Positions 8,611-15,764 of a DNA stretch of 64,000 nucleotides are shown here, piece by piece. The number at the start of each line of letters is the position of its first letter. The stretch's first letter is position 1. The DNA comes from Mycobacterium sp. 4858. Its GTDB lineage: Bacteria; Actinomycetota; Actinomycetes; Mycobacteriales; Mycobacteriaceae. A model generated the notes under the pieces. The model saw nothing but the letters and a program-made list of their open reading frames with translations. It was not told where the DNA came from and made no database searches. Position numbers and translations under genes: made by a program. Location: the NCBI RefSeq assembly GCF_900240975.1, contig NZ_LT968776.1:744001-808000 (forward strand), in the 5' to 3' direction.

Positions 8611-9381
8611 GTGAGGGCGGTGTGCGAGCCTGCACCCGGCCGGCCCCAGAAGCCGCCAGCCGTCGTCAGCCGTCGCCGGCTGTTAGCGGTGGCCGGCGGC
8701 GTGGGCGTGGGGGTGGCTTCCATGATCCGATCCTGGCCGCCTTCGGCTCGGCGACCTTCCCCGACGTCGACCGGCGTCAGCCTGAGGGCGGAGAGTGCGG
8801 CACCGTTGCTTTGCCGCGACGCCTGGGGCGCGCGCCCAGCGGGCGCTGGCGGAAGGCGCCACACCATCACCCGGATGACCCTGCACCACGAGGCCGTCGT
8901 CCTTGGCGACAACCGCAATGCCCCGGGCCACCTGCGACGGGATCAGCGGTACCACCAGGATCAGCACGGCTGGATCGACATCGCCTATCACGTCGGCGTG
9001 GACCGCAACGGCAACATCTACGAACTCCGGAGCACCGAAATCGCGGGTGACACCGCGACCGACTACGACACGACGGGCCATTTCCTCGTGCTGTGCGAGG
9101 GAGACTTCGATCAAGAGGCCGTGTCGGAGGCCCAGCTTCAGGGAGCGGCTCGCGCGTTCGCATGGGCCGCCCAGAATTTCCGTATAGCAACCGCCACGTT
9201 GGCGGGCCATCGCGACCTAGCCCAGACCTCTTGCCCTGGTGGAAATCTCTATGCCCACCTTTCCTCGGGTGACCTGAAACGCCGCATCGACGATCTGCTG
9301 GCCGCGGGCGGAGTCGACCTCCAGCGCTTCTGCGGACCCGACGCCGCCGCAAGAGTCGCGGCAATCGAGGCCGGCGACTGA
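8611..9381 (+). CDS. Tat-exported N-acetylmuramoyl-L-alanine amidase (PGRP/amidase_2)
   Basis: About 256 residues. The N-terminus carries a twin-arginine signal (VSRRRLLAVAGGVGVG), so export is probably by the Tat route. The amidase_2/PGRP fold follows from CRDAWGARP: zinc-ligand histidines appear in MTLHHEA and AGHRDLAQTSCPG, with the intervening DIAYHVGVDRNGNIYE. It should cleave the lactyl amide between MurNAc and L-Ala in peptidoglycan. It resembles M. tuberculosis Rv3594 in size and layout (from memory). The start is uncertain: GTG at 8611 or 8620 directly precede the Tat signal, while the open frame extends to 8380 with no family resemblance and overlapping the divergent gene. Confidence 0.8.
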   Translation: MRAVCEPAPGRPQKPPAVVSRRRLLAVAGGVGVGVASMIRSWPPSARRPSPTSTGVSLRAESAAPLLCRDAWGARPAGAGGRRHTITRMTLHHEAVVLGDNRNAPGHLRRDQRYHQDQHGWIDIAYHVGVDRNGNIYELRSTEIAGDTATDYDTTGHFLVLCEGDFDQEAVSEAQLQGAARAFAWAAQNFRIATATLAGHRDLAQTSCPGGNLYAHLSSGDLKRRIDDLLAAGGVDLQRFCGPDAAARVAAIEAGD

Positions 9382-9446
9382 CGAGCGCTGCGCGCCGTTG
9401 GCCGGGTTGACCGGCGGCAATCGACCACGGCGGATTTTCTACAAGC

Positions 9447-9456
9447 GCACTAGTGC
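9447..9456. promoter_or_regulatory. perfect 10-bp palindrome GCACTAGTGC near a predicted -35
   Basis: GCACTAGTGC is its own reverse complement and lies 16 bp upstream of the TATAGA hexamer at 9473, where a -35 element would sit. It may be an operator for the ANTAR unit. No regulator can be assigned. Confidence 0.35.
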
Positions 9457-9472
9457 AAAGCCGCTTCGCGGG

Positions 9473-9478
9473 TATAGA
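9473..9478 (+). promoter_or_regulatory. putative -10 element (TATAGA) for the ANTAR unit
   Basis: TATAGA is close to the sigma-A consensus TATAAT and would place transcription start near 9485, just ahead of the two hairpins at 9500-9560. No good TTGACA is seen at the -35 distance, which is instead occupied by the palindrome at 9447-9456. Confidence 0.35.
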
Positions 9479-9499
9479 ATTCCAGGACGTTACAACCCT

Positions 9500-9530
9500 C
9501 AATTCGGCGGGACGTAGGCGTCCGGAATTG
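9500..9530 (+). promoter_or_regulatory. leader hairpin 1 upstream of the ANTAR unit
   Basis: An outer stem CAATTC (9500-9505) pairs with GAATTG (9525-9530), and an inner stem GGACG (9510-9514) pairs with CGTCC (9519-9523), closing a TAGG loop. If the last inner pair opens, the loop is the hexamer GTAGGC. No T-tract follows, so it is not a standard intrinsic terminator. It shares the 17-nt core CGGGACGTRGGCGTCCG with the hairpin at 9544-9560. Confidence 0.55.
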
Positions 9531-9543
9531 GGTCTAAGTCGGA

Positions 9544-9560
9544 CGGGACGTGGGCGTCCG
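9544..9560 (+). promoter_or_regulatory. leader hairpin 2 upstream of the ANTAR unit
   Basis: The 17 nt here differ from 9508-9524 at a single base (loop TGGG instead of TAGG). GGACG (9546-9550) pairs with CGTCC (9555-9559). The two cores are 36 nt apart, the tandem stem-loop architecture expected of an ANTAR-binding leader, although the loops lack the canonical A at position 1. Confidence 0.55.
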
Positions 9561-9607
9561 CGGCACATATGGCCAATGCCAAGACCTTTCACAGCCAGAA
9601 GGTTTCC

Positions 9608-9802
9608 ATGAAACAACTGTGTGACGACCTAACCCAATTCGCTATCCAGGTGCGCCAGATCGGATATTCCGTCAACGGCGGCGTCGGAGAGCGGGAATGC
9701 CTGGACCTGAGCGCACGCATGCTCGCCGCGGTTAAGCAGGCTCAGGCCCGGGAGCTCACCGAACTCGCTGAGACACCCAGCGACCGCGAACAGACTGGCT
9801 AG
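9608..9802 (+). CDS. small conserved-looking hypothetical protein upstream of ANTAR protein
   Basis: A 64-residue, largely helical and charged protein (KQLCDDLTQFAIQVRQIGYSVN then ARMLAAVKQAQARELTELAE). No family is recognised. I prefer the ATG at 9608 because AGAAGG lies 5 nt upstream; the earlier ATG at 9569 would add 13 residues but has no ribosome site. It ends 4 nt before the ANTAR gene, so the two are almost certainly one transcript behind the hairpin leader. A partner or sensory role for the ANTAR protein is possible, but only the neighbourhood suggests it. Confidence 0.6.
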   Translation: MKQLCDDLTQFAIQVRQIGYSVNGGVGERECLDLSARMLAAVKQAQARELTELAETPSDREQTG

Positions 9803-9806
9803 AAGG

Positions 9807-10025
9807 ATGACCGACAGGGCCAGTCAACTCTGGCCCGGCGACCTCATCGCCCAAGCCACGGACATCATCACCGACCGGTTCCAACTCGACGGCACGCAAG
9901 CCTTCGAAGTGCTCCGCAGAATGTCACGCGACACCAGGATGCAAATGTGTGTGGTCGCCGAGCAGATCATCAACCACGATGTGCCGGTGGACGCCGTGCT
10001 CCGCCTGGAAAACGGAGCTGATTGA
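9807..10025 (+). CDS. stand-alone ANTAR-domain protein (RNA-binding antiterminator type)
   Basis: A 72-residue protein that is essentially only an ANTAR domain. The three-helix pattern is clear: LIAQATDIITDRFQ, then AFEVLRRMSRDT, then VVAEQIINHDVP, matching the family's IxxAxGxLxxRxxxxxxxAFxxLRxxSxxxNxxLxxVAxxI. The usual AKG near the start reads ATD here. ANTAR proteins bind pairs of RNA stem-loops and prevent transcription termination or block ribosome access. Most are fused to receiver, GAF or PAS input domains; none is present here, so activity must be controlled by level, by a partner (perhaps the upstream 64-aa protein), or not at all. The leader hairpins at 9500-9560 are candidate targets. 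Confidence 0.8.
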   Translation: MTDRASQLWPGDLIAQATDIITDRFQLDGTQAFEVLRRMSRDTRMQMCVVAEQIINHDVPVDAVLRLENGAD

Positions 10026-10137
10026 ACAGCAACGCGCTGCCAAGCGGGTTCCATCGCCCGGCGCGTGTCGGGTTACCCCGCAGCGTGTGTCAGTGGAGCC
10101 GCTGGAAGCGAAACGTCAGGTCCACCAAGGCTTTTGG

Positions 10138-10605
10138 TCATTCTGCATTACCAGGAGCCGCCGGGCTCGTGGTGGTCGTTGAGGTCGTCGGACCCGTTGA
10201 GGTAGTAGGACTCGTTGAGGTAGCAGGACCCGTTGAAGTCGTAGGACTCGTTGAGGTCGTAGGACTCGTTGAGGTCGTAGGACTCGTGGGGCTCGTCGTC
10301 CGCGCCGGGCTGGTCGGGCTCGTCGGGCTCGTCGGAGTCGTGGGCGTGGTACTCGCCAGGCCCGGGCCTTCGCCGCACCAGTCCGCCACATCTTTCGGAT
10401 ACTGCTCGAGCGGTGGAGGACAACGCTGCCCCGGCGGGAAATTGGCGCCGGCGTTGAGCAGATCGCAGGGCACATAGACCTGCTTGCCCTTGGGAGTGTT
10501 GGTCAGACACTTCGTCGGCGGCTCGCCATGGGCTTGGACGGGAATGGGGGCCGCCGCCACCGCCACCACCGCACCGAGCGCCCAAGCAAGACGGCGATAG
10601 GTCAT
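10138..10605 (-). CDS. secreted protein with Thr/Ser/Pro repeat tail
   Basis: 155 residues. A classical signal peptide (MTYRRLAWALGAVVAVAAAPIPVQAHG) precedes a small domain with four cysteines (TKCLTN, VPCDLL, QRCPPP, DWCGEG), probably two disulphides. From about residue 85 the chain is low complexity (TSPTTS units), an extended, possibly O-mannosylated stalk. At DNA level this tail is the 18-bp tandem repeat at 10178-10285. The start has GAGGAG upstream on the minus strand. No named family is recognised; surface or secreted location is inferred from the signal peptide. Confidence 0.75.
   Translation of the reverse strand: MTYRRLAWALGAVVAVAAAPIPVQAHGEPPTKCLTNTPKGKQVYVPCDLLNAGANFPPGQRCPPPLEQYPKDVADWCGEGPGLASTTPTTPTSPTSPTSPARTTSPTSPTTSTSPTTSTSPTTSTGPATSTSPTTSTGPTTSTTTTSPAAPGNAE
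10178..10285. repeat. 18-bp tandem repeat, 6 copies (coding VNTR)
   Basis: Six consecutive 18-bp units start at 10178, 10196, 10214, 10232, 10250 and 10268, with the plus-strand form GTTGAGGTCGTAGGACTC and a few substitutions. Each encodes six residues of the Thr/Ser/Pro tail of the minus-strand gene, so copy number changes keep the frame. Further degenerate units follow up to about 10350. Confidence 0.85.
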
Positions 10606-10906
10606 GAGAGCTCCTCACTCGCTCTTCCGATACACGTTCCCGCGATGCGGTGTCGGGCGTGCACAACGTGACATCGCCGTCGTATGGCGATTAAAGCCGC
10701 TCACCCCAGGCAAAATCCAACCGGCCTTGCCTAGTCTTATCCTCCCTCGGCCGTTTCCACACCCATCCGGTGTAGCCCGCCGGCGGTGCTTCGACGAACG
10801 GGCTTGGTGGAGTTGAGTGTGACGATGCTGCGCGGGCGTCGTTGCTGTCAGTCATGCTGCCCGGTGGCCAATATCGAGGCTGTCCTAAGTGACAACAGGT
10901 GCCGGT
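10606..10906. other. intergenic region, no gene seen
   Basis: About 300 bp between two minus-strand genes. It must hold the promoter of the secreted-protein gene, but I see no convincing -10/-35 pair, RNA gene or repeat. Confidence 0.5.
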
Positions 10907-11725
10907 CTAACCCTGCGGTCTAACGATCATCCACCCGTTGTCACCAGGCAGCACACGGGTTGAGCGGGTGACGGCTGCGACCCGGAAGGGATGACCGTTG
11001 TTGGTGATCTCGGTGTGTCCCTGCCTACCCTCTGACGTCCAGTTCAGGGTTGCGGTCCACTCGCAGGTGCAACTAGTCGTAACCGCAGTCAGATTCCAGA
11101 CTTCCGTCGGGTCCGAGGCGCTGATCGAGTGCGGCAATTCCACGGGACGGCGCACCTCGCCTTCTGGAACAGCCCCCTCGTCCGGGATAGCGGTGACAGT
11201 GAGAGGTGTTGTGTCCAGGTTTGCCTGGAACCGATATGGCTTGAGTCCCCCACATTGTGCCCACGTGTTCGCCCACGTAGCTTGCAGTGGGTTTGTACGG
11301 GAGACCACATTGATCGAGATGCTGTCGACCACAACCGTGTGTCCATTCCGCGCCTGCAAATCCACCGTGACGTAGTTGCCGCTTGCTGGGATGCCTCCGT
11401 TAGCGGCCGCCCACGCGTCCACGTCATCCCTGGGAAGCACCATGGGCAAGTGCTGCGGATCCTTATTGAAGACCCATCCTTCCCCGCCATGTTGACAGCT
11501 GGCTCTGGACGACGGAACCCTTGCGGTGGCAGACAAGTACTCCTCCGGACTGATTACCTTGGTGAACCAATGCAAGGGCCCGCCTACGGCCCAAGCAACA
11601 ACCGGAACGACAACTGCTGTGGTCAGTACACCGCCCACCCACACCAGAATTTTCGTCCAACGGCTTCGGGGAGAAGTGGTGACTGCGTCGTCCGGCGGCG
11701 TCTGATTTGTGTCCTTTGCTGACAC
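10907..11725 (-). CDS. orphan single-pass membrane protein, possibly transferred
   Basis: 272 residues. A hydrophilic N-terminal tail of about 23 residues precedes one transmembrane segment (ILVWVGGVLTTAVVVPVVAWAVG). The remaining 220 residues are predicted extracytoplasmic and contain several cysteines, including a CTC pair (TTSCTCEWTATLNW) and WAQCGG. The beta-rich look (alternating TVTA, TVDLQARNG, TATLNWTSEG) suggests a sandwich domain. No family is recognised. The coding sequence is visibly AT-richer than its neighbours and lies beside the tmRNA 3' end, a common integration site, so acquisition is plausible. No partner gene is adjacent. Confidence 0.7.
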   Translation of the reverse strand: MSAKDTNQTPPDDAVTTSPRSRWTKILVWVGGVLTTAVVVPVVAWAVGGPLHWFTKVISPEEYLSATARVPSSRASCQHGGEGWVFNKDPQHLPMVLPRDDVDAWAAANGGIPASGNYVTVDLQARNGHTVVVDSISINVVSRTNPLQATWANTWAQCGGLKPYRFQANLDTTPLTVTAIPDEGAVPEGEVRRPVELPHSISASDPTEVWNLTAVTTSCTCEWTATLNWTSEGRQGHTEITNNGHPFRVAAVTRSTRVLPGDNGWMIVRPQG

Positions 11726-12142
11726 GGTGTCCCCTCACCCTCAGAACAGCCGATATGACTGCTGCAATATCTCGGACACGGACCTGCGGCGAAACCAGGC
11801 GCCTACAGGCGCAGTCCCTTCACAAGACGATCACGATGTGCACCGATGTTGCATTTTCTCGCTAACCGCCAACAGAGTCTTTGGCCCTCAGAAGTGCGAA
11901 TCCTCTTCGATATATCTGCGCTCGGCTGAATGAGGATCTGGCCCGGCGTTTCCAGCCGATGAAGGGCTCACTTGATGAATAAGCGGTTCCAACACACCCA
12001 GGGAATCTCGCGAAAACTTTGGCCCCCATCGAACCCCTTGCACGGTTCAAATCGGAACTACTATTCGGGAGTCTATAAATCAATCTTGACGGGAATCGTG
12101 ACGCTGGGGACGATTCTGCGCCTTAATGGCCTTGCTTCGTGA
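11726..12142. other. AT-richer intergenic region, no gene supported
   Basis: About 415 bp between the orphan membrane-protein gene and the tmRNA terminator. A 73-codon minus-strand frame (11862-12083) shows no ribosome site or family pattern, so I do not call it. The composition resembles the adjacent orphan gene and may be part of the same acquired or decayed segment. Confidence 0.5.
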
Positions 12143-12179
12143 AGGAAAAGAAGAAGGGCCGCATCTCTGCGGCCCTTCT
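12143..12179 (-). terminator. intrinsic terminator of ssrA
   Basis: A 12-bp perfect stem AGAAGGGCCGCA (12152-12163) pairs with TGCGGCCCTTCT (12168-12179) around a 4-nt loop, and is followed in the minus direction by TTCTTTTCC. It lies just past the tmRNA 3' end and is the clearest Rho-independent terminator in the window. Confidence 0.9.
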
Positions 12180-12183
12180 GTTG

Positions 12184-12548
12184 TGGAGCTGCCGGGAATC
12201 GAACCCGGGTCCAACGGCATTCCCTCAAGACTTCTCCGTGCGCAGTCCACTATGCCTCTGCTCGGATCTCCTGGTCACGCGGACTAGCCAGGATGACGAT
12301 CCCAGTCGCTGTTGGTGTCCCGATGACTCCCGCGACCGGACTCATCGGTGGATCCCTCTAGCTGACGCCAGGCTCCGGGTCGAGGGCTTTCCCGGTCTGA
12401 CGGACTAGCTGTCGCTTAGGCAGCGAGAGCGTAGTCGCGCTGATGTGAATCGGCGCTTATCTGGTTGCAACGACGCTTACGGTGGTCTCTTGCCTGCACC
12501 GGCACGCTTCCCTTGATTCGATGCGCGATGTCGAAACCTTTCAGCCCC
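12184..12548 (-). ncRNA. ssrA: transfer-messenger RNA (tmRNA)
   Basis: About 365 nt, near the M. tuberculosis length. On the minus strand it starts GGGGCTGAAAGGTTTCGAC and ends with the TpsiC arm GGTTCGATTCC followed by the acceptor strand and encoded CCA, so the tRNA-like part is intact. The resume frame encodes the tag ADSHQRDYALAA followed by TAA (around 12411-12455), the mycobacterial form. It rescues stalled ribosomes with SmpB, whose gene is about 1.8 kb upstream on the same strand. Its 3' end is a frequent phage/island attachment site, and the sequence beyond it here is compositionally different. Confidence 0.97.
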
Positions 12549-12636
12549 TCGCACACCCGCCGATTTTCGGCAGGAAAATCAATGGTACGCCGATATCAAC
12601 GCGCGGCAACGGAGTTGTCTTCCCGAGCGGCGGCGA

Positions 12637-13482
12637 TCAGATCACGAAATTGAGGTGCTCGACGACCCGGGCGGCCACGTCCTGGTCTCCGCCGAGGTCG
12701 ACGTCCTGTGACCGCGAGGCACACATCGGGCGCCCGCCGGCGAGCCGGGTGAACTGCAGCCCGTCCAGCCGGATCGTCACCGTCGGCTCCAGACCGCCGA
12801 AGTCGTCGACCACCTGGGCCCGGCCGTCGACGCTGACGCGGATGCCGCGGGCAAGCGGCCCGGTGAGCTCGAACAGCACACGCGAACCCTCGGGCGCGTT
12901 CGCCCGCTTGCCCACCACGTAGCCCATCGTCGCGGCGATCTCGGCGAGGGACAGTTCCGACGCGGGCCCGACGAGCTGATCGTCGGACGACGGCCGCCCC
13001 AGGGCCTGACGAATGTCCTGCTCGTGCATCCAGCAGTCGAACACGCGGACCCGCATGAACCGCCCGTAGCTCTCCGGACCCACCGGTGTCAGCGTCACGG
13101 CGTCCCACTCCTCGGCGGGCATGCCCGCCAGCGCCCTGCGCCGTTCGTCGGTGATGCCCTTGAAGCGTTTGAGCACGTCCGCGCCGGATTCGGCGGCCAG
13201 GTGACGCACCCAGCACTCATTCATCACTCCGATGTCGTTGCGGACATGCTCCAGTGCCGAGACGTCGATGTCGGGCTGGGGCGCGGGGGCGCCGGCGAGG
13301 AAGGATTCGGTGCCGATCATGTGCGCCACCAGCGCCTTGACGTCCCAGCCGGGCAACGGACTGGCCGCCTGCCATTCCGCTTCCGGCAACCCGTCCAGCA
13401 GTGTGGTGATGTCGTCCCACACCGCGAACAGACCAGCGAGCACATCGGACTTGTCCAGCTTGGTGACGGGGCGATCGGCCAT
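12637..13482 (-). CDS. mycothiol-dependent maleylpyruvate isomerase-family protein (Rv3099c-like)
   Basis: 281 residues with the DinB-like four-helix fold of the actinobacterial maleylpyruvate isomerase/MDMPI family: LPEAEWQAASPLPGWDVKALVAHMIG near residue 32 with the metal-ligand histidine in AHMIG, then VRVFDCWMHEQDIRQALG near residue 145 with the second histidine, then a C-terminal sterol-carrier-like domain (VTIRLDGLQFTRLAGG). Such enzymes are metal- and often mycothiol-dependent transferases or isomerases; the substrate is unknown. Position between ssrA and smpB and the near-identical length match M. tuberculosis Rv3099c (283 aa). Confidence 0.85.
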   Translation of the reverse strand: MADRPVTKLDKSDVLAGLFAVWDDITTLLDGLPEAEWQAASPLPGWDVKALVAHMIGTESFLAGAPAPQPDIDVSALEHVRNDIGVMNECWVRHLAAESGADVLKRFKGITDERRRALAGMPAEEWDAVTLTPVGPESYGRFMRVRVFDCWMHEQDIRQALGRPSSDDQLVGPASELSLAEIAATMGYVVGKRANAPEGSRVLFELTGPLARGIRVSVDGRAQVVDDFGGLEPTVTIRLDGLQFTRLAGGRPMCASRSQDVDLGGDQDVAARVVEHLNFVI

Positions 13483-13516
13483 GCTCGGATAGTAGGCCGG
13501 TCGGCCGGCCAGGTCG

Positions 13517-14305
13517 TCAGCTGGCCGCGATCATGGCCACGGATCCCATGGCCATCACCATGCCGAAGCCCTGCCAGCGGGTCAGCCGCTCGCGCAGCAC
13601 GACCATCGCCAGCACCACCGTCGCGGCCGGGTAGAGCGAGATCAGGATGCTGGCCAGCGAGAGCAGCCAGGTGTGCAGGGCCAGCAGCATGGTGACGTTG
13701 GCGCAGATGTCCAACAGGGCCACGGCCCAGGCGAGCTTCATGGGCTTGCCGCGCGGCGCCCGAAAGTTGTCGCTGGCCGCGGCCATCACGAAGATCACCA
13801 CGGTGGCCGAGAGGCGGGCGAAGACCAGCGGCCACAGCTTGCACGCGTGCGGCGCCTGGTGGAGAAACACCAGGTTCAGCCCCATCGCCGAGCCGGCCAG
13901 CAGTGTGAGCCAGGCCACCTTCGGGGTGAACCGATACGGTGTCACGCCCTGCGCCGTCGCCTCCCGGCTCACCAGCATGACCGCGATGAGGGCCAGCACG
14001 ACGCCCACCGAGGCCCCCGGCCCGGGACGCTCCCCCAGGGCCACTCCGACCGCCACCGGCACGGCGGCGTTGAGGACCGCGGCCAGCGGCGAGACGACGG
14101 AGATCGGCCCGGCGCCCAGCGCCGCGAAGAACGCCCACATGCCGACCGCCATCCCGACGCCGTACAGGCCGCCCCAGAAGATGGCGCCGCGCGAGATGGG
14201 CCCGCCCACGACGAGGGCCAGCGCGCCCAGCAAGAAGGTCTCGATCGGGTAGACCACCAGCATCACGCGTAGCGCGGCCACCCGTCGAGCGGCTACACCG
14301 CCCAC
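13517..14305 (-). CDS. EamA/DMT-family transporter
   Basis: At least 262 residues with about nine hydrophobic segments and the two EamA repeats (first ending near LVSRE, second from VAWLTLLAGSAMGL to SVAMIAAS, containing the typical ISLYPAATVVLAMVVLRERLTRWQ). Substrate unknown; the family exports metabolites. The GTG at 14305 is the first standard start, but the same frame continues upstream as LIGAAYAQLSAVTYGVSDFVGG, exactly an EamA first helix, back to a CTG at 14362 that overlaps the smpB stop codon. The true start is therefore probably CTG or a misread base there. It follows smpB directly on the same strand. Confidence 0.8.
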   Translation of the reverse strand: MGGVAARRVAALRVMLVVYPIETFLLGALALVVGGPISRGAIFWGGLYGVGMAVGMWAFFAALGAGPISVVSPLAAVLNAAVPVAVGVALGERPGPGASVGVVLALIAVMLVSREATAQGVTPYRFTPKVAWLTLLAGSAMGLNLVFLHQAPHACKLWPLVFARLSATVVIFVMAAASDNFRAPRGKPMKLAWAVALLDICANVTMLLALHTWLLSLASILISLYPAATVVLAMVVLRERLTRWQGFGMVMAMGSVAMIAAS

Positions 14306-14358
14306 GAAATCGCTGACGCCGTACGTGACGGCCGACAGCTGGGCGTAAGCGGCCCCGA

Positions 14359-14868
14359 TCAGTTCATGCCCTTGGCTCGGCGACCCAATTCACGGACCAC
14401 TTCGCGCTGGGCATCGCGGCGGGCCATGTCCTGGCGTTTGTCGTGCGCTCGCTTGCCGCGCGCCAGCGCGAGCTCGACCTTGACCTTTCCTTCGGAGAAA
14501 TACAGAGACATCGGCACGAGGGCGAGGTTACCATCTCGTATCTTTCCGACCAGACGGTCGATTTGTTGCCTATGTAACAACAACTTTCGGTTGCGACGGG
14601 GCTCATGGTTGGTCCAGCTACCGTGCTGATACTCCGGAATGTGCAAGTTGCGCAACCACACTTCGCCGTCGTCGACGGTTGCGAACGCGTCGGCCAAAGA
14701 CGCGTGGCCCTCGCGCAGGCTCTTCACCTCTGTGCCCAGCAAAGCCACTCCGGCCTCGAACTCTTCGAGAATCGAATAGTTGTGCCGCGCTTTGCGATTG
14801 GTGGCGACAATCTGTTTGCTGCCGCGCTTGCCGCCCGCCCCCTTGGCCCGGCCAAGATCTTTGGCCAT
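14359..14868 (-). CDS. smpB: SsrA-binding protein SmpB
   Basis: 169 residues with an N-terminal Ala/Gly/Lys extension followed by the SmpB OB-fold: NRKARHNYSILEEFEAGVALLGTEVKSLREG, the RNA-binding loop, then LYFSEGKVKVELALARGKRAHDKRQ, and the basic C-terminal tail (ARRDAQREVVRELGRR) that occupies the decoding site. It delivers tmRNA to stalled ribosomes. The ATG at 14868 is chosen because homology starts at MAKDLG; the start lies 3 bp past the ftsX stop, so it is the last gene of the ftsE-ftsX-smpB string. The ssrA RNA is encoded nearby on the same strand. Confidence 0.95.
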   Translation of the reverse strand: MAKDLGRAKGAGGKRGSKQIVATNRKARHNYSILEEFEAGVALLGTEVKSLREGHASLADAFATVDDGEVWLRNLHIPEYQHGSWTNHEPRRNRKLLLHRQQIDRLVGKIRDGNLALVPMSLYFSEGKVKVELALARGKRAHDKRQDMARRDAQREVVRELGRRAKGMN

Positions 14869-14870
14869 AG

Positions 14871-15764
14871 CTACCGCCGAATGTAGAGGCGCAACGTCGC
14901 GTAGGCGGTCAGCCCGGCCATCGACACGCCGAGCAGGAACAACCACGGCGAGATGTAGAGGATGTCGGCATAGTCGACCTTCGCGATCAAATGAGCTTGG
15001 TAGAACTGGCTCAGCGCGTTGTCCAGGAACCACGCCCGCACCAGGATCAGGCCGACGATCGCGATGGCCACACCGATGGACGCGGCCAGCATCGCCTCCA
15101 CCAAGAAGGGCAACTGCGTGTACCAGCGACTGGCGCCGACCGAGCGCATGATCCCGATTTCGGTGCGTCGCGTGTAGGCGGCGACTTGCACCATATTGGC
15201 GATCAGCAGGATCGCCCCGACGGCCTGCACCAGCGCGACGGCGAACGCGGCGTCGCGCAAACCGTCCAGAACGGCGAATAACCGGTCGATCAAATCCTTT
15301 TCGTTGAGGATGCTGCGTACCCCGGGCTGACCCTGCATCGCGGCATCGAACTCCGCGTGCTGTTCGGGATTGTTCAGCTTGACGATGAACGACGCGGGAA
15401 ACGATTCTTTGCCGGCCACGTCCTTGAACTCCGGGAACTTCTTGATCGCGTCGTTGTAGGCGTCCTGCCGGTTGATGAAGCGCACCGATTTGACGTCTTG
15501 TCGTGCATCGATCTTGTCCCGCAGCGCTTTACACGGAGCCGACGCACACGTCGCGTCGTTGGCGGAGATGTCGTCGGTGAGGAAGACCTGCGTCTCGACG
15601 CGGTCGAGATAGATCTCCCGCGAGTTGTCGGCCAGCCGGACCACCAGCAGGCCGCCGCCGAACAAGCCGATGGAGATGGCCGTGGTGAGGATCATCGCGG
15701 CCGTCATCGTGACGTTCCGACGAAGACCGGTCAGGACCTCGTTGAACAGGAAGCCAAAGCGCAC
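14871..15764 (-). CDS. ftsX: cell division protein FtsX
   Basis: 297 residues, the length of M. tuberculosis FtsX. Four transmembrane helices: one near the N-terminus ([19 protein letters not shown]), a large extracytoplasmic loop (residues about 45-170) with the cysteine pair CASAPC, and three C-terminal helices. FtsX with FtsE forms an ABC-type complex that does not transport but activates RipC-type peptidoglycan hydrolases through the extracellular loop at the divisome. GTG start at 15764 directly abuts the ftsE stop. Confidence 0.95.
   Translation of the reverse strand: MRFGFLFNEVLTGLRRNVTMTAAMILTTAISIGLFGGGLLVVRLADNSREIYLDRVETQVFLTDDISANDATCASAPCKALRDKIDARQDVKSVRFINRQDAYNDAIKKFPEFKDVAGKESFPASFIVKLNNPEQHAEFDAAMQGQPGVRSILNEKDLIDRLFAVLDGLRDAAFAVALVQAVGAILLIANMVQVAAYTRRTEIGIMRSVGASRWYTQLPFLVEAMLAASIGVAIAIVGLILVRAWFLDNALSQFYQAHLIAKVDYADILYISPWLFLLGVSMAGLTAYATLRLYIRR

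Noticed and set aside
10178..10350. CRISPR-like array
   Set aside because: The 18-bp units are contiguous without spacers and encode a Thr/Ser/Pro protein tail.
11862..12083. 73-aa minus-strand open frame beside the tmRNA
   Set aside because: No ribosome site, no hydrophobic or motif pattern; indistinguishable from chance.
12184..12210. Duplicate of the tmRNA 3' end (attachment repeat)
   Set aside because: I looked for another copy of the CCCGGGTTCGATTCCCGG arm in the window and saw none, so island boundaries cannot be set here.
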